Assembly: GCA_963819785.1 (NCBI GenBank)
Contig: CAWFXW010000017.1
Coordinates: 206,304-270,303 of the forward strand
DNA length: 64,000 nucleotides
From: Palsa-504 sp963819785
GTDB taxonomy: Bacteria > Actinomycetota > Actinomycetes > Streptosporangiales > Streptosporangiaceae
Direction of reading: 5' to 3'
Under the pieces are notes generated by a model, which was not told where the DNA came from, searched no databases, and saw only the letters and a program-made list of their open reading frames with translations. Below are positions 1 through 7,708 of the stretch, one piece after another. Made by a program: the position numbers and the translations under genes. Numbering within the stretch: the stretch's first letter is position 1; every line of letters begins with the position of its first letter.

Positions 1-323
1 TCGGCCACGGTGCCGGTCACCTCGACGGTGGCGCCCTTGTCGTCGTCGGGCACCACGACCGGGGCGGAGAACCGGACCCCGTATTCGGTGACGGCGCCCG
101 GGTCGCCCGCCCACTCGGCGAGGAACCGGCCGGCCAGGGCCATGGTCAGCATGCCGTGCGCGATCACGTCGGGCAGGCCCACGGACTTGGCGATGCGCTC
201 GTTCCAGTGGATGACGTTGAAGTCACCGGACGCGCCGGCGTACCGGACCAGGTTGACCCGGGTCACCTGGTACTGCCGCGGCGGGAGTTCGGTGCCGGGC
301 TCGGTCTGGTCGTAACTGGGCAT
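1..323 (-). CDS. hadB: (3R)-hydroxyacyl-ACP dehydratase subunit HadB, 3' end beyond window
   Basis: MaoC-like hot-dog dehydratase of the type that, paired with HadA, dehydrates 3-hydroxyacyl-ACP during fatty or mycolic-type acid elongation. The 107 visible residues carry the hydratase-2 pattern: FNVIHWNERIAKSVGLPDVI followed by HGMLTMA, which includes the catalytic Asp/His region expected of this family. The gene begins at ATG 323 and runs off the left edge, so its C-terminus is not seen (the family is about 140 residues). It starts 22 bases after the end of hadA on the same strand, consistent with a tRNA-Met/rpmG/hadA/hadB group that is common in actinobacteria. Family assignment is confident; substrate chain length is inferred. 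Confidence 0.88.
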   Translation of the reverse strand, partial: MPSYDQTEPGTELPPRQYQVTRVNLVRYAGASGDFNVIHWNERIAKSVGLPDVIAHGMLTMALAGRFLAEWAGDPGAVTEYGVRFSAPVVVPDDDKGATVEVTGTVA

Positions 324-345
324 CGGCAGTTACCCCTTTCCCGGC

Positions 346-789
346 CTATGCGCCGCGCTCGACGAGGGTGGACCGGGCGGTGCACACGTGCTCGCCGTCC
401 GTGGTGCGGATCTGGGTGACGGTGGTCAGCGCGGTCATGCTGCCGACCGGCCGGATGGACTCGATGGTGGTCTGCGACACCAGCACGTCGCCGGCGTGGA
501 TCGGCCGGGAGTAGCTGAAACTCTGCTCGCCGTGCACGATCATCGCGTAGTTCACGCCGAGGCCGGGGTCGTGCGTGACCCGGGCGCTGTTCGCGGCGCC
601 GGCCACGATGGCGAACGTGGGCGGGGCGATCACGTCCGGGTACCCGGCGGCCTGCGCGGCGGCCCGGTCACGGCACAGCGGGCTGGGCTCGCCGACCGCG
701 TTGGCGAACTCCGCGATCTTGACCCGGCTGACCTCGTACGGCGCGGACGGATCGAAGGTGCGGCCGGTGTAATCGGTATTGATCGCCAT
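346..789 (-). CDS. hadA: (3R)-hydroxyacyl-ACP dehydratase subunit HadA (FAS1-like dehydratase)
   Basis: A 147-residue protein of the MaoC N-terminal/FAS1-like dehydratase family. It opens with a short variable stretch, then the family segment YEVSRVKIAEFANAVGEPSP, and has IAPPTFAIV and HGEQSFSYSRPIHAGD later. HadA usually lacks the catalytic dyad and forms the substrate-binding partner of HadB, the next gene downstream. Length is typical for the family. It starts 24 bases after rpmG. No Shine-Dalgarno sequence is obvious in front of the ATG, so translation may be coupled to rpmG or leaderless. Function is taken from family knowledge. Confidence 0.88.
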   Translation of the reverse strand: MAINTDYTGRTFDPSAPYEVSRVKIAEFANAVGEPSPLCRDRAAAQAAGYPDVIAPPTFAIVAGAANSARVTHDPGLGVNYAMIVHGEQSFSYSRPIHAGDVLVSQTTIESIRPVGSMTALTTVTQIRTTDGEHVCTARSTLVERGA

Positions 790-813
790 CGCTGTGACCG
801 GCGCTGCGGGTGC

Positions 814-978
814 TTAGCGCGTCTCGCGGTGCGGGCGGTGGCAGCGGCAGAACGGGCAGTACTTCTTCAGCTCGAGCCGGTCGGGGTCGTTGCGCCGGTT
901 CTTCCGCGTGATGTAGTTCCGGCGCTTGCACTCCTGGCAAGCCAGCGTGATCTTCGGCCGGACATCGGTGGCAGCCAC
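814..978 (-). CDS. rpmG: 50S ribosomal protein L33
   Basis: A 54-residue L33 protein of the large ribosomal subunit, beginning with GTG (VAATDVRPKITLAC). Four cysteines are arranged as CQEC near residue 14 and CPFC near residue 41, so this is the zinc-binding (C+) form rather than the zinc-free paralog induced by zinc limitation in many actinobacteria. The ending HRETR is typical. An AAAGG sequence lies about 9 bases before the GTG. It follows the tRNA-Met gene and precedes hadA on the same strand. Confidence 0.93.
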   Translation of the reverse strand: MAATDVRPKITLACQECKRRNYITRKNRRNDPDRLELKKYCPFCRCHRPHRETR

Positions 979-1021
979 GGTGGAGTGCCTTTCTTATATC
1001 TGTCTGGGGATCGGACAAGTG

Positions 1022-1095
1022 TAGCGGAGGCCGGACTTGAACCGGCGACACAGCGATTATGAGCCGCTTGCTCTGCCTGACTGAGCTACTCCGCC
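1022..1095 (-). tRNA. tRNA-Met (anticodon CAT)
   Basis: Read on the minus strand, a 74-base cloverleaf folds cleanly: acceptor arm GGCGGAG/CTCCGCT (one G-U closing pair), D arm GCTC/GAGC, anticodon stem AGCGG/TCGCT with loop CTCATAA, variable GTGTC, T arm GCCGG/CCGGC with loop TTCAAGT, discriminator A. The CCA tail is not encoded. The CAT anticodon and acceptor sequence suggest an elongator Met tRNA; CAT could also be a lysidine-modified Ile tRNA, which is less likely next to rpmG/hadA. Confidence 0.93.
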
Positions 1096-1353
1096 TCGCT
1101 AACGCAGAAAGGGTACCCGATCTTCCCGTCAGGCTCGGCCTTTGACCCAAGAGCGGACGGGCACGCAGTATCGAATGGATGAGCATACTGGGTACCCGGG
1201 TCCTGCGTACAGAAGGTCCCCGGTTCTTGACCACTGGCGGGGTCTGCACCGACGGCTGGACGCGCCCGGTATCCCCGCAGCGGGTGCGGCAGGCACTACG
1301 GGAGGCCGCGTCGGATCTTCCTGAACCATCCCGGGCGGACTTAGGCTGCTGGC

Positions 1354-2994
1354 ATGAGCGAACCCGCGGTCGCGGTTTCCGGGAAGGCCCGGCCGGCCGG
1401 CGCGGCCGCGGGGATCGGGGGACCAGCCCGGCGCTGGTGGATCCTGGGCGTCGTCGGGCTGGCGCAGCTGATGGTGGTGCTGGACGCGACGATCGTGAAT
1501 ATCGCGCTGCCCTCGGCGCAGCGGGCGCTGGCGTTCTCCAACGCCGACCGGCAGTGGGTGGTGACGGCGTACTCGCTGGCCTTCGGCGGGCTGCTGCTGC
1601 TCGGCGGCCGGCTGTCCGATCTGGTCGGCCGCCGCCGGATGCTGATCATCGGCCTGATCGGGTTCGCCGTGGCCTCCGCGCTGGGCGGCGCGGCGACCAG
1701 CTTCGCGTTGCTGGTGATCGGCCGCGGCGCCCAGGGCGCGTTCGGCGCGATGCTGGCCCCGGCCGCGCTGTCCACGCTGACCACGACGTTCACCGACCCG
1801 GCCGAGCGCGGCAAGGCGTTCGGCGTCTACGGGGCCATCGCCGGGGCGGGCGGCGCGGTGGGGCTGCTGCTGGGCGGGGCGCTGACCGAGTACCTGTCCT
1901 GGCGGTGGTGCCTGTACGTCAACGTGGCCCTGGCGGTGGTCGCGGTCGCGGGCGCGGTGCGGCTGCTGGGCGGCCAGCCCCGCGACCCGGACGTGCGCAT
2001 CGACTGGCCGGGGACGGCCCTGGTGGTGGCCGGGCTGGTGGCCGTGGTCTACGGGCTGTCCGAGGCCGACACCAAGGGCTGGGGGGCGCCCACGACTCTT
2101 GTGCTGCTCCTGGCTGGTGTGGTCCTGCTGGTCGCGTTCGTGCTGGCCGAGCGGCGCGTCCCGCATCCGCTGCTGCCGCTGCGGATCGCCCTGAACCGGT
2201 TCCGCGGCGGCGCGTACCTGGCCATCGGGCTGTCGGCCATCGGCATATTCGGGATCTTCCTGTTCCTGACCTACTACCTGCAGCTGACCCTGGGCTACTC
2301 CCCGGTCAAGACCGGACTGGCCTTCCTGCCGATGATCGCGGGCCTCATCCTGTCCTCCACCACGTCCAGCGGGGCCCTGATGCCGCGGTTCGGGCCCCGC
2401 CCCCTGGTCCCGGCCGGCCTGCTCGCCGCGGCCGGCGGCCTGGTCCTGCTGGCCACGCAGCTGGCCCTGCGGACCAGCTACCCGAGCCAGATCCTGCCTG
2501 CGCTGGTGCTGACCGGGGTGGGCCTGGGCCTGGTGTTCGGCTGCGCGATCAGCGCCGCCACCTACGGCACCGATCGCGCGGACGCGGGCGTCGCCTCGGC
2601 TCTGGTCAACACCAACCAGCAGGTCGGCGGCTCGATCGGCACCGCGCTGCTGAACACCATCGCCGCCAGCGCGCTGACCAGTTACCTGCTGGCCCGCGGC
2701 CACAGCCCGCTGACACTGGCGCAGGCGGCGGTGCACAGCTATGTCGTGGGGTTCTGGGTCTCGGCCGGGGTCCTGGCCGGCTCCGCGGTCGTGTGCGCGC
2801 TGGTGCTGCCGTCCGGCACCCTGGCGCCGGCTGCGGCCCGCCCGCCTCGGTCGTCCCGCCCGCTGATGCCGCCGCGTCCGCCGGTGCCGCTGCCGCCTCC
2901 GCCGGTGCCGCTGCCGCCTCCGCCGGTGCCGCTGCCGCCTCCGCTGATACCGTCCCGCCCGCCGTGTAAGGAGACGAACCACCGTGACCGCTGA
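1354..2994 (+). CDS. MFS drug exporter, DHA2 (EmrB/QacA) family
   Basis: A 546-residue major facilitator protein, predicted to export small toxic compounds by proton antiport. The DHA2 signature LDATIVNIALPSAQRAL lies in the first membrane segment, and motif A-like GRLSDLVGRRRM follows segment 2. Fourteen hydrophobic segments are expected and the length fits. The C-terminal tail is unusual: three copies of PVPLPPP are encoded by exact 21-base repeats before a short basic end. The stop overlaps the start of the next gene by 11 bases, so the two are probably translated together. ATG 1354 is preferred because the membrane region begins about 28 residues later. Substrate unknown. Confidence 0.88.
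   Translation: MSEPAVAVSGKARPAGAAAGIGGPARRWWILGVVGLAQLMVVLDATIVNIALPSAQRALAFSNADRQWVVTAYSLAFGGLLLLGGRLSDLVGRRRMLIIGLIGFAVASALGGAATSFALLVIGRGAQGAFGAMLAPAALSTLTTTFTDPAERGKAFGVYGAIAGAGGAVGLLLGGALTEYLSWRWCLYVNVALAVVAVAGAVRLLGGQPRDPDVRIDWPGTALVVAGLVAVVYGLSEADTKGWGAPTTLVLLLAGVVLLVAFVLAERRVPHPLLPLRIALNRFRGGAYLAIGLSAIGIFGIFLFLTYYLQLTLGYSPVKTGLAFLPMIAGLILSSTTSSGALMPRFGPRPLVPAGLLAAAGGLVLLATQLALRTSYPSQILPALVLTGVGLGLVFGCAISAATYGTDRADAGVASALVNTNQQVGGSIGTALLNTIAASALTSYLLARGHSPLTLAQAAVHSYVVGFWVSAGVLAGSAVVCALVLPSGTLAPAAARPPRSSRPLMPPRPPVPLPPPPVPLPPPPVPLPPPLIPSRPPCKETNHRDR
2881..2943 (+). repeat. Three 21-base tandem repeats in the MFS tail
   Basis: Three identical 21-base units run head to tail (2881-2901, 2902-2922, 2923-2943) and encode PVPLPPP each time. 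Such arrays expand and contract by slippage, so tail length probably varies between strains. Confidence 0.9.
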
Positions 2995-3655
2995 GCCTTC
3001 CGAATCCGCGCCGCGGCTGATCACCGTGTCGGCGTCCTACGGCTGCGGCGGCAGCGTCGTCGCCCCGGCCCTGGCCGAGCGGCTCGGTCTGCCGTTCCTG
3101 CAGCGGGTCACCACCTCCGAGGGGCATCCCGTCGCACCGGGGCCGTGTGACGAGCAACTGACCGACGAGGAGATCAAGGCCACCCCGATGCACCGGCTGC
3201 TGGCCTCGCTCACCCAGGCCATGCCGGTCGGCCCAACCCAGTCGCCGCCGTCCGCGCACCACCAGGACCAGCACCTGCGCGGCCACGGCGAGGCCGGGAT
3301 CCTGCGCGTGGTGGCCGGCGGGGGCGGGGTGATCCTGGGCCGGGCGGCGGCGGCGGTGCTCGGCAAGGAGCGCGGCTTCCACGTCCGGCTGGACGGGCCG
3401 GCCGCCCGGCGGGTGGCCCAGGGCGCCGTGGTCGAGGGCATCAGCGAGGAGGAATCCCGGGCACGGCTGCGCGCGGCCGACAAGGCCAGGACCGCCTACG
3501 TGCGCCGGCTGTACCGCACCGACCCGGCCGACCCGGCCCTGTACCACCTGGTGATCGACTCCACCGCGATGCCGCTGGAGGCGGTCATCGAGATCATCCT
3601 GGCCGGCGCCCGGGCCCACGCGGGCATGCCGGAGCGCGTCACGGCACGGTCGTGA
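2984..3655 (+). CDS. Cytidylate kinase-like family protein
   Basis: A 223-residue P-loop kinase-fold protein of the cytidylate-kinase-like family. The N-terminal segment ITVSASYGCGGSVVAPALAE corresponds to the nucleotide-binding loop, with GCGGS replacing the usual GxGKS/T, and GGGGVILGRAAAAVL and HVRLDGPAARRV follow as in relatives. It starts with GTG, preceded at a good distance by AAGGAG that lies inside the end of the MFS gene, so translational coupling is likely. The natural substrate of this actinobacterial group is not established; a role in nucleotide or small-molecule phosphorylation is inference. Confidence 0.8.
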   Translation: MTAEPSESAPRLITVSASYGCGGSVVAPALAERLGLPFLQRVTTSEGHPVAPGPCDEQLTDEEIKATPMHRLLASLTQAMPVGPTQSPPSAHHQDQHLRGHGEAGILRVVAGGGGVILGRAAAAVLGKERGFHVRLDGPAARRVAQGAVVEGISEEESRARLRAADKARTAYVRRLYRTDPADPALYHLVIDSTAMPLEAVIEIILAGARAHAGMPERVTARS

Positions 3656-3693
3656 CCGGCCGCTTAAGCCACGGTCGTGACCGGCGGCTTAAG
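3645..3693. repeat. 25-base tandem repeat containing CTTAAG
   Basis: Two 24-base units, 3645-3668 and 3670-3693, differ at a single base and are separated by one C. They span the end of the kinase-like gene and the following spacer. No U-tract follows, so a terminator role is not supported. Confidence 0.8.
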
Positions 3694-3773
3694 GGCGCGA
3701 CGGTTACCGGAGGATCCGGCCGCATGCCCGTATTTCGCAGTTAGTCCGTATCCGCGCCCGCGAATGGCCCATC

Positions 3774-4376
3774 ATGTCGTGGGTGGACGGTCCTGCCGGG
3801 GTGGTGGAGCGGGCGCGGGGAGGGGATCCGGAGGCGTTCCGGGTCCTGTACCGCGACATCCAGCCCCGGCTGCTGCGCTACCTGCACGCCCTGGCCGGCC
3901 AGGACGCCGAAGACATCGCCGCCGAGACCTGGCTCCAGATCACCCGCGACCTGCCCGGCTTCACCGGCGACTACGACCACTTCCGCGGCTGGGCCGCCAC
4001 CATCGCCCGGCACCGCGCCCTGGACCACCTGCGCCGCACCGCCCGCCGCCCGCCCCAGCTCACCGTCCCCGCCGACGACCTGGCCGCCTGGCCCGCCACC
4101 GACGACACCGCCCAGTGCGCCATCGACGCCCTGGCCACCGACGCCGCCCTGGCCCTGATCGCCACCCTGCCCCCCGACCAGGCCGAGGCCGTCCTGCTCC
4201 GCGCCGTCCTCGGCCTGGACGCCCGCACCGCCGCCCAGGTCCTCGGCAAACGCCCCGGCGCCATCCGCACCGCCGCCTACCGCGGCCTGCGCACCCTGGA
4301 GCGGCGCCTGGCGACCGGGCAGGCGCGGCCCGCAGTGACATCCGCGCGGGACCTGGCGCTGAGGGATATGAGATGA
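3774..4376 (+). CDS. ECF-type RNA polymerase sigma factor, copy 1
   Basis: A 200-residue extracytoplasmic-function sigma factor. Region 2 is seen as DPEAFRVLYRDIQPRLLRYL and AAETWLQITRDLPGFTGDY with the DNA-melting segment FRGWAATIARHRALDHLRR, and region 4 as LPPDQAEAVLLRAVLGLDAR followed by the helix-turn-helix TAAQVLGKRPGAIRTAAYRG. Its stop overlaps the ATG of the next gene (ATGA), so the repeat protein downstream is made with it. A 503-base stretch covering almost all of this gene recurs at 5852-6354 with one mismatch. This copy has a plausible natural C-terminus after the HTH, and is the better candidate for the functional gene. Confidence 0.9.
   Translation: MSWVDGPAGVVERARGGDPEAFRVLYRDIQPRLLRYLHALAGQDAEDIAAETWLQITRDLPGFTGDYDHFRGWAATIARHRALDHLRRTARRPPQLTVPADDLAAWPATDDTAQCAIDALATDAALALIATLPPDQAEAVLLRAVLGLDARTAAQVLGKRPGAIRTAAYRGLRTLERRLATGQARPAVTSARDLALRDMR
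3797..4299 (+). repeat. 503-base direct repeat, copy 1 (sigma gene)
   Basis: By direct reading this segment matches 5852-6354 with a constant offset of 2055 bases and a single difference (Gly versus Glu codon shortly after the start of region 2). Similarity stops abruptly at both ends, as expected for a recent duplication or gene conversion. Confidence 0.95.
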
Positions 4377-5428
4377 ACACACGCCATTCGAGAACGATCA
4401 GCCGGAAGGCCGCCGAGCAGCTGCTCGACGGCGCGACCGGGCTGGGCCCGGCCCACGCGGGCGGCCCGCATCGGGTAGCCCGCGTGCTCTCCGCCGCGGC
4501 GGCGCCGGGACGCGAGCACGAGCTGGCCGGTGAGCAGATGGCGGTGGCCGCATTCGAAGCGGGTCATCTCGCATCCGTCGCCAGTGACCGAAGAGGGCAG
4601 ATGATCAAGTCCCCGCTCGCCAAGCTTCTGACCACCAAGATAATCGCCGCCGCGCTGACCGTGTTCGCGGGCGGCGGCGTCGCGCTCGCCGCCAGCACCG
4701 GCACGTTCTCGGGCCCGGGCCCGGCTTCGCAGACCCCCGGCGCCGTGGTGTCGTCGACCCCGGCCCCGGCCGGAGGCCCGATCGTCGTGCCGTCCGGGTG
4801 GGTGTCCGCGACCCCGGCCGGGTCCGCTCCTTCGGCCGGCCCGCTGTCCTCGGCTGCCCCGCAGGCCAGCGCGGGCGCGCAGGGCACATCGGCGCCCGCG
4901 GCCAGCCCGTCCGCGAGCAGCGTGCCGCAAACCGCGACCGCGCTGTGCCACCTGCTGATCTCCGACGCTAACGGCACCGCCAGCCAGCAGCTGAGCCAGG
5001 CCGCCCAGGTCGCGGCGCTGGCCAGCGGCGCGGCACCTAAGGTGCTGAGCAGCAATAAGGAGTTCTCGCCACTGATCAGCACCGCTCAGTCGGCCGCGGC
5101 CGTCCCCGACTACTGCGCGCTCCTGCTCGACCTGCCGCAGCTGCCGCAACCGGGCCAGCTGACCCAGCTGCCGGTGACCCTGCTGTCGCAGCTGCTGACC
5201 CAGCTGCCGACCGCGACCCTGGCCCAGGTCCTCACCTCACTGCCGAGCTCCACGCTGTCCACGCTGCTGACCGAGCTGCCGTCCTCGACCGTGACCCAGC
5301 TGCTGAACGAGCTGCCCGCCTCGACCGTGTCCCAGCTGCTGACCGAGTTGCCGTCCTCGGTGATATCGGTGCTTTCCGGCCTGTCCGGGCTGTCCGGCAC
5401 GGTGACGTCTCTGCTGCCAGGGCTCTAG
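4373..5428 (+). CDS. Sigma-linked membrane protein with C-terminal leucine-rich tandem repeats
   Basis: A 351-residue protein that I do not recognise, co-translated with the upstream ECF sigma factor. Residues 1-80 are hydrophilic and would be cytoplasmic, residues about 85-107 form one membrane segment (KIIAAALTVFAGGGVALAAS), and residues about 108-215 are a Pro/Ser/Ala-rich linker. The C-terminal 95 residues are a series of 12-13-residue repeats of the type LPSSTVTQLLTE, ending in a Leu/Ser/Gly tail. Gene order and topology resemble sigma/anti-sigma pairs, so the N-terminal part could hold the sigma factor at the membrane, but no recognised anti-sigma motif (such as a zinc HxxxCxxC) is present. 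Function is therefore inferred only from position. Confidence 0.75.
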   Translation: MNTRHSRTISRKAAEQLLDGATGLGPAHAGGPHRVARVLSAAAAPGREHELAGEQMAVAAFEAGHLASVASDRRGQMIKSPLAKLLTTKIIAAALTVFAGGGVALAASTGTFSGPGPASQTPGAVVSSTPAPAGGPIVVPSGWVSATPAGSAPSAGPLSSAAPQASAGAQGTSAPAASPSASSVPQTATALCHLLISDANGTASQQLSQAAQVAALASGAAPKVLSSNKEFSPLISTAQSAAAVPDYCALLLDLPQLPQPGQLTQLPVTLLSQLLTQLPTATLAQVLTSLPSSTLSTLLTELPSSTVTQLLNELPASTVSQLLTELPSSVISVLSGLSGLSGTVTSLLPGL

Positions 5429-5443
5429 GCTCCCGGCCCGCCG

Positions 5444-5479
5444 ACGGGCGGGGCGACGCGGACGCGTCGCCCCGCCCGT
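5444..5479 (+). terminator. Strong hairpin terminator after the sigma operon
   Basis: A perfect 16-base-pair stem (5444-5459 with 5464-5479) with a 4-base GGAC loop lies 15 bases after the stop of the repeat protein and is followed by TTTCTTGTG. It fits a factor-independent terminator for the sigma/repeat-protein operon. Confidence 0.85.
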
Positions 5480-5539
5480 TTCTTGTGTTTCTTCTGCCAC
5501 GAGAGCGACAAAAAACGCCGCCGTGGCGCTGAACCAGAT

Positions 5540-5749
5540 ATGACGAAATGCCGGACCCACGAATCAGGCGGGACGGGCTGGCCGGCCCGACCCGCCGACC
5601 CGACCCGGACCGGTTCCGGCGCCTCGCGCGCCACGTCGCGGCCGGAGGAGCGACGCCGGGTCCTGGCCGCCATAGCCGCCGCCCGGCGGGCTCAGCCGCC
5701 CGACATCGTGCTCATGCGAAGAGTCCGCGATGGCCTGAAGCGGCTGTAG
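5540..5749 (+). CDS. Small basic hypothetical protein before sigma copy 2
   Basis: Possible 69-residue protein, starting MTKCRTHESG and ending in an Arg-rich amphipathic stretch (RRVLAAIAAARRAQ). It ends 4 bases before the start of the second sigma gene, which is the main reason to list it. No family is recognised and there is no strong ribosome binding site. It could be the first gene of the copy-2 sigma operon or a chance reading frame. Confidence 0.35.
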   Translation: MTKCRTHESGGTGWPARPADPTRTGSGASRATSRPEERRRVLAAIAAARRAQPPDIVLMRRVRDGLKRL

Positions 5750-5753
5750 GCCG

Positions 5754-6410
5754 ATGACCGTGCGGACGGACGAGCCCGCCACGGGAGCGTGCCCAGCCGG
5801 CAGCACCGCCCCGGCCGGGGACACGTGCCCCGCCGACGGCGCGGAGTCCGGCGGGGTGGTGGAGCGGGCGCGGGAAGGGGATCCGGAGGCGTTCCGGGTC
5901 CTGTACCGCGACATCCAGCCCCGGCTGCTGCGCTACCTGCACGCCCTGGCCGGCCAGGACGCCGAAGACATCGCCGCCGAGACCTGGCTCCAGATCACCC
6001 GCGACCTGCCCGGCTTCACCGGCGACTACGACCACTTCCGCGGCTGGGCCGCCACCATCGCCCGGCACCGCGCCCTGGACCACCTGCGCCGCACCGCCCG
6101 CCGCCCGCCCCAGCTCACCGTCCCCGCCGACGACCTGGCCGCCTGGCCCGCCACCGACGACACCGCCCAGTGCGCCATCGACGCCCTGGCCACCGACGCC
6201 GCCCTGGCCCTGATCGCCACCCTGCCCCCCGACCAGGCCGAGGCCGTCCTGCTCCGCGCCGTCCTCGGCCTGGACGCCCGCACCGCCGCCCAGGTCCTCG
6301 GCAAACGCCCCGGCGCCATCCGCACCGCCGCCTACCGCGGCCTGCGCACCCTGGCCCAGCACCCGGCCCTCGCAGGTGATAGGCGTACTCGCGGAACTCC
6401 CAGTCGGTGA
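5754..6410 (+). CDS. ECF-type sigma factor, copy 2, with replaced C-terminus
   Basis: A 218-residue reading frame whose residues from VVERAREGDPEAF to YRGLRTL are identical to copy 1 except for Gly to Glu. The first 34 residues are unique and the last 18 (AQHPALAGDRRTRGTPSR) come from unrelated DNA that is a relic of a gene on the other strand. Regions 2 and 4, including the HTH, are complete, so it may still be active, but the tail is probably not natural. It has no membrane partner gene downstream, unlike copy 1. The two proteins would be expected to recognise the same promoters. Confidence 0.75.
   Translation: MTVRTDEPATGACPAGSTAPAGDTCPADGAESGGVVERAREGDPEAFRVLYRDIQPRLLRYLHALAGQDAEDIAAETWLQITRDLPGFTGDYDHFRGWAATIARHRALDHLRRTARRPPQLTVPADDLAAWPATDDTAQCAIDALATDAALALIATLPPDQAEAVLLRAVLGLDARTAAQVLGKRPGAIRTAAYRGLRTLAQHPALAGDRRTRGTPSR
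5852..6354 (+). repeat. 503-base direct repeat, copy 2 (sigma gene)
   Basis: Second copy of the segment at 3797-4299, one mismatch. The right end coincides with the point where the sigma reading frame passes into the glutamine-synthetase relic. Confidence 0.95.
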
Positions 6411-6690
6411 CGAGGCGCTCGAAGCGCTCGATCTCGGTGCGCTTGCGGCCAGGAACGAGGAGACGAAGTAGCCGCCAGCGTGTCCGGGCCGAACCGCTGG
6501 CCGGAGTTGACCGTGGGATTGAGCAGCGCGCTCAGCGCCCGGGCGTGCGCCAGCACGCCGCCGTCCGTTCCGTGCCCGGTCTCGCTCAGCTTGAGGGCCT
6601 GCTGGCCGTCCAGTTCGGTACGACCCACCACCCGCCACGCGCCGTTGGCGATGCCGCGGACCAGCGTGGCCGGGCCCTGGCCTGGACGCG
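6358..6690 (-). pseudogene. Glutamine synthetase family relic (C-terminal part)
   Basis: On the minus strand about 100 codons resemble the C-terminal region of glutamine synthetase family proteins: ALLNPTVNS...RFGPDTLA, corresponding to the conserved NPTxNSYxRxxP segment, and near the end RKRTEIERFERLVTDWEFRE, resembling the usual VTDWE terminal helix. The two parts are in different frames, and no start, ATP-grasp or catalytic N-terminal region is present. The relic abuts the sigma duplication, so it was probably truncated when that duplication formed. The family call comes from motif memory, not a search. Confidence 0.5.
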
Positions 6691-6694
6691 GGTC

Positions 6695-7399
6695 TCAGGC
6701 GAGCCGCCAGGCGAGGAGTCCTTCGGCCCCTTCGGCCGGGGCGAAGCCTGAGGTCACCAGTTCACGCTCGAGCACGTTCCATGGCGGGCGGTAGGCGTAG
6801 CCGGTGAGCTCTTCTTCGCTGATGATCTTGTCGCCTTCGGTGATCCGGTGCAGGTAACGAGCACGGCACGCCTCCCCGTCGGCGTCGAGGATTTCCGACA
6901 GGACCGTATACGTGTGTCGGCCCACCGTGCGTGATTCGAGTTCCTGCAGCGGGTGAGGTGCTGGCGGGCCGTCGTCGCGCCAGGTGAAGATCAGCAGGCC
7001 GGCAGTTTCCAGCGACGCCGCCAGTACCGGCCACAGCCGCTTGCGGTAGTCCGGCTCCAGGGCATACATCACGTTGATCATCACGACGGCTTCGACTGGT
7101 TCGTCGAGTGTCACGCTGAGCGCGTCGCAGGGGAGCACGGTCACCCGGTCGAGCAATTCCGGTCGCGAGCTCAGCCGTGACAGCAGTATTCCGCGCATTC
7201 CGGCCGAGGGTTCCAGCGCGAAGATCTCGGCAGGTGTCCAGTCGGCCAGAGATATGGTTACCAGGCCCGTTCCCGCGCCGACTTCTAGGATGCTGCGCCG
7301 CACCCCGGTCAGGAGCGGGGGCAGGTTCTTGCGGATCTTGGGCACGTGCCCGTTCTCGTGGAACAGGTCGTAGAACGGGAGGGAGATGAAATCTGCCAC
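6695..7399 (-). CDS. Class I SAM-dependent methyltransferase
   Basis: A protein of about 234 residues with the Rossmann-fold methyltransferase motif I ILEVGAGTGLVTI near residue 36, the acidic ribose-binding residue in IFALEPSAGM, then VTVLPCDALSV and VVMINVMYALEP. The proposed GTG start (VADFISLPFYDLFHENGH) sits right before the fold, as in many small methyltransferases; a longer frame extends upstream but is low-complexity and unlikely to be coding. The acceptor substrate cannot be told. It is followed within 5 bases by the glutamine-synthetase relic and reads away from the disrupted thioesterase. Confidence 0.78.
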   Translation of the reverse strand: MADFISLPFYDLFHENGHVPKIRKNLPPLLTGVRRSILEVGAGTGLVTISLADWTPAEIFALEPSAGMRGILLSRLSSRPELLDRVTVLPCDALSVTLDEPVEAVVMINVMYALEPDYRKRLWPVLAASLETAGLLIFTWRDDGPPAPHPLQELESRTVGRHTYTVLSEILDADGEACRARYLHRITEGDKIISEEELTGYAYRPPWNVLERELVTSGFAPAEGAEGLLAWRLA

Positions 7400-7708
7400 G
7401 GCGGGCAACTCTACGCGTCGCGAAGGGCGGCGCATCCGGGCTGGCCGCGATCCACGCCCGGTCTGGCTGTGCTTTGATGCTCTATTAACGGTTTGTGCTG
7501 GCCTTACATCGTGCATACAACCCGGTAAGATACAATCCGCTGGTGCTCTCGCACGCGGCCAGCGACATCGACCCGGCGGCGACGGCCGAGGCACCTACCT
7601 CGGTGCGGGGCGGCGCGGGACGCACGCCGTGACCGGCGCCGAGCCGGACGAGGCCATGGCGGCGCGGGTCCGGGACAGCCTGCATCGGCAGGGCATGATG
7701 GCCACGCT

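Noticed and set aside
1022..1095. tRNA-Met as an integration site with flanking element
   Set aside because: No integrase gene, direct repeat or composition change beside it; normal actinobacterial gene order continues.
1129..3024. Long minus-strand frame opposite the MFS gene, rich in Arg, Gln and Gly
   Set aside because: A mirror of the GC-rich MFS codons; the plus-strand protein has clear membrane segments and family motifs.
5237..5400. Tandem repeats near 5.2-5.4 kb considered as a CRISPR-like array
   Set aside because: Units are coding repeats of the sigma-linked protein without constant repeats and unique spacers.
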